Of a stretch of 64,000 bases of DNA, positions 24,101 through 31,263 are shown one piece after another. Below the pieces are notes generated by a model. The model made no database searches. It saw nothing but the letters and a program-made list of their open reading frames with translations, and had not been told where the DNA came from. The translations under genes were made by a program, and so were the position numbers. Location of the stretch: positions 868,001-932,000 of the forward strand of contig CANXME010000095.1 in the NCBI GenBank assembly GCA_948144175.1. The letters run 5' to 3'. The DNA comes from Closterium sp. NIES-65. Taxonomy: Eukaryota > Streptophyta > Zygnematophyceae > Desmidiales > Closteriaceae. Numbering within the stretch: position 1 is the first letter of the stretch; each line of letters starts with the position of its first letter.

Positions 24101-27100
24101 TCTCAGCTGTGTGCGTGCTCTCAGCTGTGTGCGTGCTCTCAGCTGTGTGCGTGCTTTCTATGCACGCCCTCCTGCACATTTGTCTAGATTCGAGGCACCA
24201 TGCATCTTGCTCATGTATGCATCTTGCTCATGTATGCATCTTGCTCATGTATGCATCTTGCTCATGTATGCATCTTGTCAACAACCGTACATATCTTGCT
24301 CTGCTCATGCATGGCACGTCTTGATGGCCAACAGTGCCCCCTCCCCCCCCACCCCTCTTCCCTCTCTCCCCCCTCCCTCCACCTCCTCCTCCCAAGAGCC
24401 ACGTGCAGCGAGCACACCATATTACAATGGCCACATTGGACGGAGCTCGTGTGCAGCATGGGCAGAACGATGCTCCCTGCAACTTGCCCACTCCCCCTCG
24501 TCCTTCTCCCTCCAGGCGGCACATACAGCGAGAGAACACTGCACCAGGTGGAGCCGGTGCGCAACATGTTTGCGGCGCTCTTCCTGGCGTCCATAGGCAT
24601 GGTGATGCACCCCATGTTCCTCTGGCAGCACAAGGACATCTTGCTCCTCGCGCTTGCGGTTGTTTTCCTGGGGAAGACGCTGCTCGTTGCTCTCGTGGTG
24701 AGTCAGGGAGTGGGGACGGTTGGCAAGGAGGGGGAATAGGCACAGCTTGGGGTAGGCACGGCGATGCACCCCATGTTCCTCTGGCAGCAGATCGACATTC
24801 TGCTGCTCGCCCTCGCGATAGTTCTCCTGGGGAAAACACTGCTCGTTGCTCTCGTGGTGAGGGGGGGAGTGTGAATGGTGAGGGAGGGAGTGGGGATGGG
24901 GGCACAGAACAGGGTAGGTAGTGGGGCACAGGCATGGTGATGCACCCCATGACTTGTGAGTTGACTCAAAAGGTAGTGGCACAGGCATGGTGATGCACCC
25001 CATGTTCCTCTGGCAGCACAAGGACATTCTGCTGCTCGCCCTCGCCGTCGTCTTTCTGGGCAAAACACTCCTCGTTGCTCTCGTGGTAAGAGAGGGAGTG
25101 GGTGGGTGGGCATGGTAAGGGAGAGAGTGGGTGGGCATGGTAAGGGAGAGAGTGGGTGGGGATGGTAAGGGAGAGAGTGGGTGGGGATGGTAAGGGAGAG
25201 AGTGGGGGTGGGGGCACAGCACAGGGTGGGTTTGCCCATGGTGAGCCAGCACCCCATGTTCCTCTGGCAGCACAAGGACATTCTGCTGCGCGCCCTTGCT
25301 GTTGTATTCCTGGGAGAACTCTGCTCGTTGCTCTCGTGGTGAGTTGGGGAGTGGGGACGGTATGGCAGGGAGGGGGAATGAGGTACAGCACGGGGTGGGC
25401 ATGGCGATGGCGATGGCGATGGCGATGGCGATGGCGATGGCGATGCACGCACCCCATGGTCCTCTGGCAGCACAAGGACATTCTTCTCCTTGTCCTCTGG
25501 CAGCACAAGGACATTCTTCTCCTTGTCCTCTGGCAGCACAAGGACATTCTTCTCCTTGTCCTCTGTGGGGACAGAAGTCCTCGCTGTTGTTTCCGTGGGG
25601 AATGCACTTCTTGTTGCTCTCGTGGTAAGGGAGATGTGGGGAAGCTTGCATTGCGGGGTAACGGCAAACCTCCCTATGGTAACGGCAAACCTCCCTATGG
25701 TAACGGCAAACCTCTAACAGCCCACGCCCGCCCTATCTCCCCTCCCCATGGTCCCTGCCACTTGCTTTCTCTTCTGTATGTGAGTCAGTTTTGAATCCCC
25801 TTCATTTTGGATCTGTTCGAAGTTCATTCACGGTTACAGAACCAGCTGGTAAGAACACCCCTCCAGTGTTGCGAGCCTGCCTACACCCCTCCAGTGTTGC
25901 GAGCCTGCCTACACCCCTCCAGTGTTGCGAGCCTGCCTACACGGAAGTATGACACTCATGGTCACCAGGAGTGCCATTTCAAAGGTAGTTACAATTGTGG
26001 TGCATCCCGCAAGCATAACAATCACCGTGGGTCTCCGCCGGAAGGGTCCAGTCAGTCAATCCGACTTGGCATCTGTGGGAAATCACTCCCGTCCCCTTTC
26101 CACTCAATGGCTCCGCATCCCCTTTCCACTCAATGGCTCCGCATCCCCTTTCCACTCAATGGCTCCGCATCTCCACCTGCAGCGGTGGGCATAGCACTGA
26201 TGCAGATAAGGGAGTCATTGAGTCATCTTTTCCTCTCTCTCTTCTCTCCACCCCTTCCCCATTGCACCCATTCAACAGGTCCGGGACCGTGGATACAGTG
26301 CTGACACAGCAGTAGCCGTGGGCATAGGGCTCGGTCACATCAAACAGTCCTTTCTCTTTCCACCCACCACGCGCGCGCGCAAACCTTGAAGCTGGTGGGG
26401 CACAAGCTGTACCTGCTGCTCATGGGCACCACCACCCTCTCCCTCGTCCTCACGCCCTTCGCCTTCTCAACTCCCTGCCTCCTCCCCATCCCTTGCGCCC
26501 CTCTCCCCCTCCCCACTCCCCCTGTCCCCCTCGTTCCCCCATTCCCTAGGTCCGTGGTTTCGGCTATAGCGCAGGCACAGCAGCAGCGGTGGGAATAGCC
26601 CTGGCGCAGATAGGAGAATTCTCCTTCGTCCTCCTCTCGCGAGCGCAAACGCTGAAGCTGGTGGGGCACAAGCTGTACCTGCTGCTCATGGGCACCACGG
26701 CGCTCTCCCTCGTGCTCACGCCCTTCGCCTTCAAGCTCGTGCCGCGCCTCGCCGCCATTGGCGCCCACCAGGACCGCGCTCGCCTCATGCTCAAGAACAA
26801 GAGTATGGTGTCGCCGGGAGGGGCGGGGGGAGGGGGAGGCGGGGGGAAAGGCGGTGGGGGTGGGGGAGGGATGGGCGGAGGAGGAGGGTCGGGGTTGCCT
26901 GTGAGTGTGAGTGGGGGTGGGAGTGGAGGGGGAGGAGGGGGAGGTGTGGCTGGTGGTGTGGTTGGTGGTACGTTTGGGGGTTTGCTGAACGGGGTTGCTG
27001 GCGTGCTCTCTCCTCGCTCTGCTGCTGCGGCGGCTGCTGCCGCTGCTGCTGCTGCGGGGGAAACACAGGTGCTACTAGCAGTTGATTCTGACCCTCATTC

Positions 27101-27809
27101 AGGGGCCAACCTGCACCACCACCACCACCCGTCACACAACCCCCAAGCCGTCCCTTCTCACCATCACCACCTTCCCCCAGCCCACCCTCACCATTATCCC
27201 TCGCAGCATTACGGCACAGCAACAGCAGCCCACGACTCCCTGAGACCTAGAAACCCGGCTAAAGCTGCTGATTCAGGGGGTAGAAATATTGTTAGGGCAT
27301 CGGATTCTGGGGGTAGTTCGGGCTCTGGGAGTGCAAACGACTGGGGCTTATCTGAGGATTTCTTTTATGAAAGGGGCAGTGTGGAGAATCGAGGAGGCTC
27401 GGGAGCAGGTCCGGGAGGTGGCTTGGCTGGAGCAGGTTCAGGATCTGGCTCCATGGTTGCATCAGGCTCAGCAAGCGCAGGATTGACATCCCCTCCTGCC
27501 CGAAGCTTGTCTCCGACAGCTTCGGTTACACAGCGGTCTCCCAAACCTGGAACGGGGCAGGTTCGGAGAGTGGCTCAGGTGGCGGGTCTGAGCCCCCGAG
27601 GGGGCCTTGCGGTAACCAGTAACACTGGCAGCCCTATGAAGGCATTTGCTTTGCTGGGGACTGTGGAAGAGGGAGGAGGGGGGAGACGAGAGGAGCGGGA
27701 GGAGGGAGGAGGGCCATTCCAATATGCATCTAGCTCTGGGTTCTTTTCACGGTGGGGCGTTAAAGGGTCATCGCACCTGCAAAAGAAGGAGATGGCACAC
27801 CAGTCATGA
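13017..27809 (+). CDS. KEA: KEA4/5/6-type K+ efflux antiporter (CPA2 family), six exons
   Basis: The model is join(13017..14498,15581..15761,17493..17575,23251..23584,24516..24697,26550..27809): 3522 nt, 1173 aa, all phases matching. Met at 13017 precedes a hydrophobic signal-like segment (PILLATLLILGSS). A long acidic/basic Lys-Glu region follows, with the KEA4-6 hallmark EAVLETVARV near residue 300. The CPA2 exchanger domain (about 446-840) holds GQPIILGYIVAGMAIGPGGL, ETLAQFGVVFLLFALGVEFS, LSMSSTAVVLKCL, LIAQDCALGLLLA, NELYQLGI, MFAALFLASIGM and VGIALAQIGEFSFVLLSR. The family exchanges K+ for H+ across endomembranes. There is no C-terminal KTN domain, as in KEA4-6. A 330-residue tail rich in Gly, Ser, His and Ala (about 840-1173) is unusual and might hold an unseen intron. 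Introns carry decayed exon copies, a Penelope-like element and a hAT element. Confidence 0.92.
14539..15055 (+). repeat. Decayed copies of the KEA exon 1 3' end and an exon 2 fragment
   Basis: A 114-bp copy of the exon 1 end (14539-14652, GLACGLMGQPIILGYIVAG) retains the donor position, GTGCAG followed by gtgggt. Shorter decayed pieces of the same segment lie near 14712-14760 and 14958-15003. A fragment matching the exon 2 stretch around AKMQGVHNV lies at about 15002-15055. The motif gtagggttaccacatg recurs between them. Confidence 0.8.
15056..15152. repeat. (CA)n microsatellite, KEA intron 1
   Basis: A near-pure cacaca tract with occasional ctca interruptions. Confidence 0.97.
15261..15512 (+). 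repeat. Two upstream partial copies of KEA exon 2 (5' part)
   Basis: Copies at 15261-15350 and 15414-15512 both begin at a CAG acceptor and encode VETLAQF then FSLAK. They stop matching after the GVHN/GGTT region, while the functional exon (15581-15761) continues to its donor. Confidence 0.88.
15863..16552 (+). repeat. Downstream partial copies of KEA exon 2 (3' part with donor)
   Basis: Copies of the segment encoding MILGGIFSSNTPQGLFIG lie at 15863-15936 and 16092-16155, with more degraded pieces near 16262-16320 and 16520-16552. The clearer ones end at the same ATAG/gtgcg donor as exon 2. Confidence 0.85.
16044..16088. repeat. Palindrome-containing 45-bp insertion flanked by a 13-bp duplication
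   Basis: The insert contains ttttgagtcgactcaaaa, the motif at the outer end of the Penelope-like element in intron 3. It is bracketed by gtcctcatcgcca (16031-16043) and gtcctcatcacca (16089-16101). Confidence 0.6.
16829..17408 (+). repeat. Four upstream partial copies of KEA exon 3
   Basis: The copies start at about 16829, 17139, 17252 and 17357. Each begins with an AG acceptor followed by gcggcttcct-like sequence. The clearest encode variants of FLSMSSTAVVLKCL, then diverge. The working exon is 17493-17575. More degraded pieces lie at about 16983-17095. Confidence 0.88.
17780..17887. repeat. Left 108-bp target-site duplication of the Penelope-like element
   Basis: The sequence from gcagggtgcggg to ctcgccccac recurs at 21789-21896 with a single mismatch (atgagcagg versus atgaacagg). 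The two copies abut the two ends of the retroelement. Confidence 0.92.
17887..17914. repeat. Perfect 28-bp palindrome at the left junction of the Penelope-like element
   Basis: GTGACTTTTGAGTC is followed directly by its exact reverse complement. The right-hand repeat has the inner part only (cattttgagtcgactcaaaagtcac), so gtgac at the left junction completes the palindrome. Confidence 0.9.
17893..18290 (+). repeat. Left terminal repeat (pLTR) of the Penelope-like element
   Basis: Contains the RT C-terminal codons, a candidate hammerhead ribozyme (18129-18168) and the ORF1 ATG at 18265. It differs from the right copy at about 17997 (tttac versus tttag) and about 18212 (ctgc versus ctac). Confidence 0.9.
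18129..18168 (+). ncRNA. Candidate minimal hammerhead ribozyme, left pLTR
   Basis: The order fits a type I hammerhead: stem I strand GTGGT, core CTGACGA, stem II GGCG-ACTA-CGCC, core GAAA, a one-pair stem III (C..G), cleavage triplet GTT, and the second stem I strand ACCAC. Predicted cleavage is after 18163, about 100 nt upstream of the ORF1 ATG. One extra A (18141) sits at the base of stem II, which weakens the match. Penelope-like terminal repeats are known to carry such minimal hammerheads. Confidence 0.6.
18265..19677 (+). CDS. Penelope-like element ORF1, function unknown
   Basis: A 470-aa protein whose ATG lies in the left terminal repeat. I recognise no domain. Residues about 160-330 look helical. 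The C-terminal quarter is strongly basic (KKKKQTSKQQQQKK, then many Lys/Arg), as expected for nucleic-acid binding. A gag-like role is inference. The stop TAG is at 19675-19677. Shortly before it lies AAAAAAC (19635-19641) in the register A AAA AAC, which would shift ribosomes by -1 into the RT frame. That frame lacks an ATG before its conserved N-terminus. Confidence 0.75.
   Translation: MSPTTKWCSLGLTTPNTAKAGFEIKARFSTTMKRTLPKETNSKATRQSTKRQSIVKEQHQLLISEPEDPIESSPVQPSKKRLCQIAGSPATLLQVDSMASRQPVTKRVEAPNPVEGVFAAAMAPEVNVTVTLDDDIEMRDSFDFLGVVSDSFLEKQTTPSCLNSFKIQAINDFKKHFLKYRTLMQQYQFMVDQKNSGIIPHSIRIKPFAFVCNNEEVKQEADKDLMEACTAYCQQAQLVMINMKKKAADRALNDAYGVYPKLQSQLTNFINLTKNSDLGVKNSKLTDKLNFFKNRIIKDFTESMSQFFLEAAVAETHLKEKKKEDDDKRAAAVTEAENLPVEPAVREIAKQEAEKAVQRLSSNLKRSTSTHPPKTSTRSDKKSNAKKSFSFKTNKPAAMSRNHSKKKKQTSKQQQQKKTPDGTSDAAAKTMGRAFSKNINRNAGRHPGSKKQKPNTPKNGGSGPGKTKKR
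19635..19641 (+). promoter_or_regulatory. Candidate -1 ribosomal frameshift site between ORF1 and RT
   Basis: AAAAAAC is a classical X XXY YYZ heptamer. The ORF1 codons are AAA (19636-19638) and AAC (19639-19641), and the RT frame is exactly -1. I see no strong hairpin just downstream, only a short GC-rich segment. Confidence 0.55.
19641..21518 (+). CDS. Penelope-like reverse transcriptase
   Basis: The frame is open from the shift site to a TGA inside the right terminal repeat, about 626 codons. The first in-frame ATG lies downstream of the conserved N-terminal motif FTHSELSLLGQGLNF, supporting expression by frameshifting. RT motifs in order: FKPADKNLGLTVMDRDFY, GRPIAASHSW, DVESLYPSIP (motif A, catalytic Asp), GTAMGTSVAV (motif B), RFIDDGLILW (motif C, FIDD) and FLDVTFF. 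These are Penelope-type rather than LINE or LTR-type signatures. No GIY-YIG domain follows the RT, so this resembles endonuclease-lacking members of the group. No stop or shift interrupts it, so the copy looks intact. Confidence 0.85.
   Translation, partial: RRIRPRKNQETLAADVHQYALIIFGRKTEFQLRNRISNKGIHNFSNRVFTHSELSLLGQGLNFIPVPAFRSMSSVESEVDGFIRSVRTMYLFDGAEFQSEYPGYKLPKRDNWTPPEASPEVETALTVFKHSVLESIGNQNFALLRRRHKNYTPILNRLARDPNLVFKPADKNLGLTVMDRDFYKEHCFKHLLNPAVYREYSSVPVQYIIDELQQIHTDYKPLLSTRIWNSFFKAPKGGWKVPAFYILLKVHKKVPAGRPIAASHSWVTSNVSRWLDAVLRPLVTAQPTYTKDSQSLVQALEGRCFQQNLLLASYDVESLYPSIPLMDGIDAVDYFLRRERHPLAPLIVRLLKWVMFNGFVTFDNRFFLQIHGTAMGTSVAVCFAVLFMSFLDKQLHASIPKLPSLHLRFIDDGLILWEGPRKGFMSFKEKFDQLHPSIKLTWNISETSIDFLDVTFFTGKRFQECGTLDVKLYQKPMNRYLYLPFNSYHRRTTKVSFIQSELRRFLLRSSSREDFFKSRALFFARLRVRGYPERFLLPIFKGVSFSERSKLLRAISSRHSSSRGPLVLKCELNPLVDRSRVGTILSRLKSHLDIMSRDIFTGRRAILAWKLPKRVGSFLVSARKC
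21391..21788 (+). repeat. Right terminal repeat (pLTR) of the Penelope-like element
   Basis: Direct repeat of 17893-18290 at a constant offset of 3498 bp. Holds the RT stop codon and the second candidate hammerhead (21627-21666). The 108-bp target duplication follows. Confidence 0.9.
21627..21666 (+). ncRNA. Candidate minimal hammerhead ribozyme, right pLTR
   Basis: Identical to the copy at 18129-18168 in all core and stem positions. Predicted cleavage after 21661. Confidence 0.6.
21789..21896. repeat. Right 108-bp target-site duplication of the Penelope-like element
   Basis: Matches 17780-17887 with one mismatch. Confidence 0.92.
22037..22150 (+). repeat. Degraded upstream copy of KEA exon 4 (5' part)
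   Basis: The sequence around ccccaagacatgctcaaaac resembles the exon 4 start ccccagatcatgctcggcac and stays loosely alignable for about 100 bp. Another partial copy (cccgcagatcatcctggcca) lies at 23084-23140. Confidence 0.5.
22203..23070. mobile_element. Non-autonomous hAT-type element in KEA intron 3
   Basis: An 868-bp, AT-richer island bounded by inverted CAGGGCTGA ends and flanked on both sides by the 8-bp duplication cttctgcc (22195-22202 and 23071-23078). Many internal tcaggg motifs look like subterminal transposase sites. There is no transposase ORF. An 8-bp duplication with a CAGGG end fits hAT. Confidence 0.85.
23640..23778 (+). repeat. Downstream partial copy of KEA exon 4 (3' part with donor-like end)
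   Basis: Encodes NELYQLGIKDN then LCEYLG, matching exon 4 (NELYQLGIMGN, LSEYLG). A frameshifting G run follows. It ends with catgctcttag/gggcgtgc where the exon has catgctctcag/gtgcgtgc. Confidence 0.88.
23790..24290. repeat. Cluster of short tandem repeats, KEA intron 4
   Basis: Includes a tgcatgtgtatgtg tract, about three copies of a 32-bp unit containing gcgtctcttgcttcaagtga (23965-24066), four copies of tgctctcagctgtgtgcg (24079-24155) and five of atgcatcttgctcatgt (24198-24275). The tgctctcag unit matches the exon 4/donor junction. Confidence 0.85.
24396..24490 (+). repeat. Degraded upstream copy of KEA exon 5 (5' part)
   Basis: The stretch cacgtgcagcgagcacacca and what follows aligns loosely with the exon 5 start gcacatacagcgagagaaca. 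Confidence 0.55.
24751..25630 (+). repeat. Serial downstream copies of KEA exon 5 (3' part with donor)
   Basis: Copies of the segment encoding MHPMFLWQHKDILLLALAVV lie at about 24751-24863, 24980-25090, 25233-25340 and 25396-25490, then collapse into three 33-bp repeats (containing ctggcagcacaaggacattc, to about 25565) and a last piece at 25566-25630. Several end in CTCGTGGTGAG or CTCGTGGTAAG, that is, with an intact donor. A gcgatg hexamer array (25402-25446) interrupts one copy. Confidence 0.9.
24951..24971. repeat. 21-bp degenerate palindrome flanked by a host duplication of about 33 bp
   Basis: gacttgtgagttgactcaaaa is a variant of the Penelope-end palindrome. The direct repeat ggtagtgg(gg)cacaggcatgg and following bases flanks it (about 24917-24950 and 24972-25003). 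Confidence 0.55.
25650..26165. repeat. Three short minisatellites in KEA intron 5
   Basis: A 21-bp unit (taacggcaaacctccctatgg, three copies, about 25657-25710), a 27-bp unit with gttgcgagcctgcctacacc (three copies, 25858-25940) and a 26-bp unit with cctttccactcaatggctcc (three copies, 26093-26167). Confidence 0.9.
26176..26467 (+). repeat. Upstream partial copies of KEA exon 6
   Basis: Pieces at 26176-26215 and 26277-26335 match the exon start (VRGFGYSAGTAAAVGIALAQ). A piece at 26383-26467 matches LKLVGHKLYLLLMGTTALS. The working exon begins at 26550 after ccctag. Confidence 0.85.
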
Positions 27810-28455
27810 CAGTAATTTCACAGTTGCAATTGTACTACTAATAGATGCAGATTATGTATACGTATTTCTGAACATCTCATTGGGAACTGAAAAATGGAAA
27901 TTGCACGTACTAGCACGAATTCCCGTATGCCCGTATGAATGGCATGTTGTGATGTCAAGGCCTGTTCAAAACTCCACTAAAAACTTACAATGACTTAACA
28001 GCAAACTTCCTTATTATACACTGAAAACGTACAATCATCTAACAAAAAGCACTGTAGCTCTGACTGCAAATGGAAGCTCAGCAAACCCTGGTTGCCATGG
28101 CTGCTCGAGCAACAATTCCTTCACTGACATCTCAGCGATATGCGGGAATTGCGGCGTCTCTGGCGGTTCCACCCGTCATAGTGCTCCAAGTCCCCCCGCA
28201 TATTCAGGACTCCACGGGAGCACATCTAACGACCACTTCGTGGCACAATCGATACTCGCGCAAGCATACGACCAGCTTCGCACGCTTTTCCCCGGAACTC
28301 TCAATACTTGCGACTGAGCCGTCAGATCAGCTCGCACATAAAGCTCAGTGAGGCGCATCATTAGAATCAAACTCGCAGATTGCGTTGCGACGGGCAGAAA
28401 CGAAGCGAATCCTCCTTGGCTTTGCAGCAAACTGCAACCCTAGCCGATTAGACTG
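27810..28455. other. Intergenic region downstream of KEA
   Basis: Probable KEA 3' UTR and terminator. AT-richer, with no coding signal. Nothing further recognised. Confidence 0.4.
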
Positions 28456-28570
28456 TCGAAACCCTAGCCGATTACACTGTTCCCTTCCTTCCGCTTTCTG
28501 TAGTCACATTCGATGCTGCTGCTTTGAGGTTTACTTGGCACACGGGGCAGGTGGTCCAAACTCGCGGGTT
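28456..28570 (-). pseudogene. Remnant of a RING-H2 gene 3' end
   Basis: The stretch from cgaaaccctagccgattaca to cacacggggcaggtggtcc parallels the region around the stop codon and last Cys pair of the adjacent RING-H2 gene (about 28628-28735). It looks like a short local duplication. Confidence 0.65.
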
Positions 28571-28643
28571 GCGAATCTGACAAAAACAAACCGAGGCCCC
28601 ACTTCTTCTGCTTCGCGGCTCTTGCTGCCGAAATCCTATCCGA

Positions 28644-29450
28644 TCAGACTGCTCTGCTTTCCCTCCACCTCGCTTCTATAGACACATCCAATGACGTCGC
28701 CTTGAGGTCTATTCGGCACACGGGGCACGTGGTCCTGTTGGCGAGCCAATGGTCGATGCAGCTGACGTGGAACCGGTGCTCGCAGGGCAGCAAATAGCGA
28801 AGCAGCTCACCCTCGTTAAAGTCACATAGACACACCGTGCACTCTCTGTTCGCTGCAACCCCTCCGTGTCTCAAGTAGGTAGTACTTTGTGCTTCCAAAT
28901 CGCCGACGGCGTCAATCACGGAATGTCCCGCAGCTAGTACAGCATCTGAGGGCGTACTAGTAACTTCTCGCTTAGTATACCCAACCGTATCATTGTTCAA
29001 TTGAAGGGAATCTCTTGCGGAAGGGCAAAGGCGGTCACTGGGGGGGTGCCGATACGGTCTGATGGGGAATGTCGCGGCGAGCCGCGCCGGGTTCAACCGG
29101 GGGGGGCTGCTCGGGACTGCCACCGATGTAGTAGTCACATTCGGTACAATCTCTGTCCGGTAATAGTTCGCGCCGCTACTATACGAAGGTTGACCCAGTA
29201 GTTGGGTCCACGTGTAACGAAAGGCGCCGGGGTGGCGATATGCTAGTGTGGCAATAACGAATAGCACCACAACAAGCACCACTGCGGCTATGGCGAGGGA
29301 GAGCGGGAGCGCTTCCACCTTGGCGGCCGGTGGCGCCTCTGTCGCTCCTGCCGCGTCCGTCGGTATTCCTGGCGCTGCTGCTACCGGCGCGGGTAGGGAT
29401 ACCCGTGCCGTCATCATTGCCGCTGTCGCCGCCTGTATGACGCTTTTCAA
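28644..29450 (-). CDS. ATL-like RING-H2 finger protein with a transmembrane segment (probable E3 ubiquitin ligase)
   Basis: Intronless, 268 aa. A transmembrane helix (about 48-70, LPLSLAIAAVVLVVVLFVIA) precedes a Ser/Pro-rich middle and a C-terminal RING-H2 domain at about 204-245: CTVC, 15 residues, CEHRFHVSC, IDHWLANRTTCPVC. All eight zinc ligands (C-C-C-H-H-C-C-C) are present, with the Pro before Cys3 and the Trp after Cys6 typical of ATL ligases. Such proteins pass ubiquitin from an E2 to substrates at membranes. The ATL GLD motif is not seen. MMTARVSLPAP offers a possible later start. A shorter paralogue follows upstream at 30607-31263. Confidence 0.85.
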   Translation of the reverse strand: MKSVIQAATAAMMTARVSLPAPVAAAPGIPTDAAGATEAPPAAKVEALPLSLAIAAVVLVVVLFVIATLAYRHPGAFRYTWTQLLGQPSYSSGANYYRTEIVPNVTTTSVAVPSSPPRLNPARLAATFPIRPYRHPPSDRLCPSARDSLQLNNDTVGYTKREVTSTPSDAVLAAGHSVIDAVGDLEAQSTTYLRHGGVAANRECTVCLCDFNEGELLRYLLPCEHRFHVSCIDHWLANRTTCPVCRIDLKATSLDVSIEARWRESRAV

Positions 29451-30606
29451 GGCCTATTTTCGTCCAGGGGATTAGTAGCTTCAAATAAAATTGTCCTCGC
29501 TGCTAAAACTATCGGTAAGCACTTCATTGTGGTTTTTTTCTTTCCTTCATCCATGCAGGCGAGCGCGAGTACTAGGCCGAGCCATGTGGGTGTTCGACGA
29601 TGTACGGTGGCACCGACTGCCGAGTAAAACGCGCGTCGTCGTTTAGTCTTGAGTGTGCAGCATTTGAACACTAAATGGGTGGACTGAGGATTTCTTGGAT
29701 TCATGGGGCAAGGGAAATTTGCGCTGCTAGCAGTTGGGCAGCACGGCTAGCCGACTACATATCCACCCACGAAGAGGTAGTGTACAGGAAAACTCTTCGC
29801 ATAGCGGCAGGGAGAAAGGATACTACAAGCAGTTGCAATTTCAGGTGCATGTAGGGAGTTTTGTATTGTACTGTAAGTAGGCATTCTGTTGACCGTTGCG
29901 GGGCGGACTACAGTCAATAGCTGTTTGAGAGAATCGAAACCTGGAACGCGATAACCTCGATTGGATGAGGGAAAGTTTCAGGACCGAGAACGAGAACCCA
30001 CAGCTGCTGATACACTTTATAGGCGTCCCGGTATTTCATTTTTAGTGTTCCCCCACCCCCCACCCCCCCCCCCCCCATACCAATCTTGGTGGCACATGGA
30101 ATTATCACATCACACTTATCAGTCAAAGTTGCTATTTCACTTCTGCATTTCAGCATGAAAGCAATTGGAACCAGCTGAAAGCTATTTTCTTGGTGGAACT
30201 TGTATGCTATTTGAACAAAACGGAAGAAGTATAGCCAGTCGAAGTTTCAAGGATTGCTTCCGATCTTCAAATGGTTCCCTGTAGCAACAGCAGCTCATGC
30301 CCAGCGTACGGTCTTCCCGCCGCCTTTCCCGCGAACAACCCAATGAAGCATCATCACCCACCGCTTCCTGTCCGCGCCAGGATCGCCATCTTACATTGTA
30401 GGCCCAAGCAGTTCGCGAGCTGCATGCGTTGAACGTTCCCACGCCAATTAGGCATTTGACTGGGAAGAGGTTAAATTATTTTACGCTAATCATAGGGCAT
30501 CTGCCGCCACCAACTTTTCCCTGCAGCCGAATCGTAGATTGAACGGACGAAGTTCTTATTGTCTGATGTGAGAAGTCGAATTCGCGAGTCGCCAACCTCC
30601 GGAGGC
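29451..30606. other. Intergenic region between the two RING-H2 genes
   Basis: No convincing gene. Contains a C-rich run at about 30050-30076 and the presumed promoter of the downstream RING-H2 gene. Confidence 0.4.
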
Positions 30607-31263
30607 TCATGAGCCGTTTCTCGTGGGAGTCGACCAAGAGACCGCATCGATTCTTTCCCCTTTCATTGTCACGCCGTCGTTTACAGTCACATCGATTGCT
30701 GTCGCTTTAAAATCTACTCGGCACACGGGGCAGGTGGTCCTATCGGCGAGCCAGTGGTCGATGCAGCTGACGTGGAACCGATGCGCGCAGGGTAGAGAGC
30801 GAACCAGCTCTCCCCCATTGAAGTCACAAATGCATACCGCACACTCCCTGCATGCTGATAATCTCCCAGACAGCGAAGCGTTCGTTAGATTCTGCGCACA
30901 TCGCGTTCCCAACAGCTCAAAGGCGTATGTCGCGGTAAAACAACAACTCTCCTCCGCCGAAGAGCCTCCCGAAAGCCCCCCATTTCCTCCCCGATTTTTT
31001 TCGAGATCTGCGTTTTTTGCGGCGGCAATACCAATAAATATTTTCGCGGTAGCATGCGACGGAACGCCGCGGTCTGCCGAAGGGAGGCAATACGGTCTGA
31101 CGGGAAATGATGCGAGTTGTGCCGGGTGAAGCCCTGCGGGGGTAGCGACCGGCACCGATATAGTCGCATTCGGTAATTGCTCTCCTGCGTAGTAATCCGC
31201 GTTAGTAGTCCTGGATCCGCGTCTGAGATGCTTGCACGCGCGTACTAGCCCGCGGACTTGCAT
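30607..31263 (-). CDS. RING-H2 finger protein, paralogue lacking the transmembrane segment
   Basis: Intronless, 218 aa. The RING-H2 domain at about 141-181 (CAVC, 14 residues, CAHRFHVSC, IDHWLADRTTCPVC) keeps all eight zinc ligands. Homology to the neighbouring gene extends upstream through the juxtamembrane Tyr-Pro-rich part (YYAGEQLPNATISVPVATPA versus YYRTEIVPNVTTTSVAVPSS). The frame starts just before that block, so the paralogue lacks the N-terminal region and membrane helix. It is either a truncated but functional soluble ligase or a decaying copy. The order is tandem, same strand. Confidence 0.75.
   Translation of the reverse strand: MQVRGLVRACKHLRRGSRTTNADYYAGEQLPNATISVPVATPAGLHPAQLASFPVRPYCLPSADRGVPSHATAKIFIGIAAAKNADLEKNRGGNGGLSGGSSAEESCCFTATYAFELLGTRCAQNLTNASLSGRLSACRECAVCICDFNGGELVRSLPCAHRFHVSCIDHWLADRTTCPVCRVDFKATAIDVTVNDGVTMKGERIDAVSWSTPTRNGS

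Noticed and set aside
28436-28475. Two aaccctagccg motifs resembling plant telomere repeat.
   Set aside because: Only two imperfect occurrences, explained by the duplicated RING-gene 3' end.
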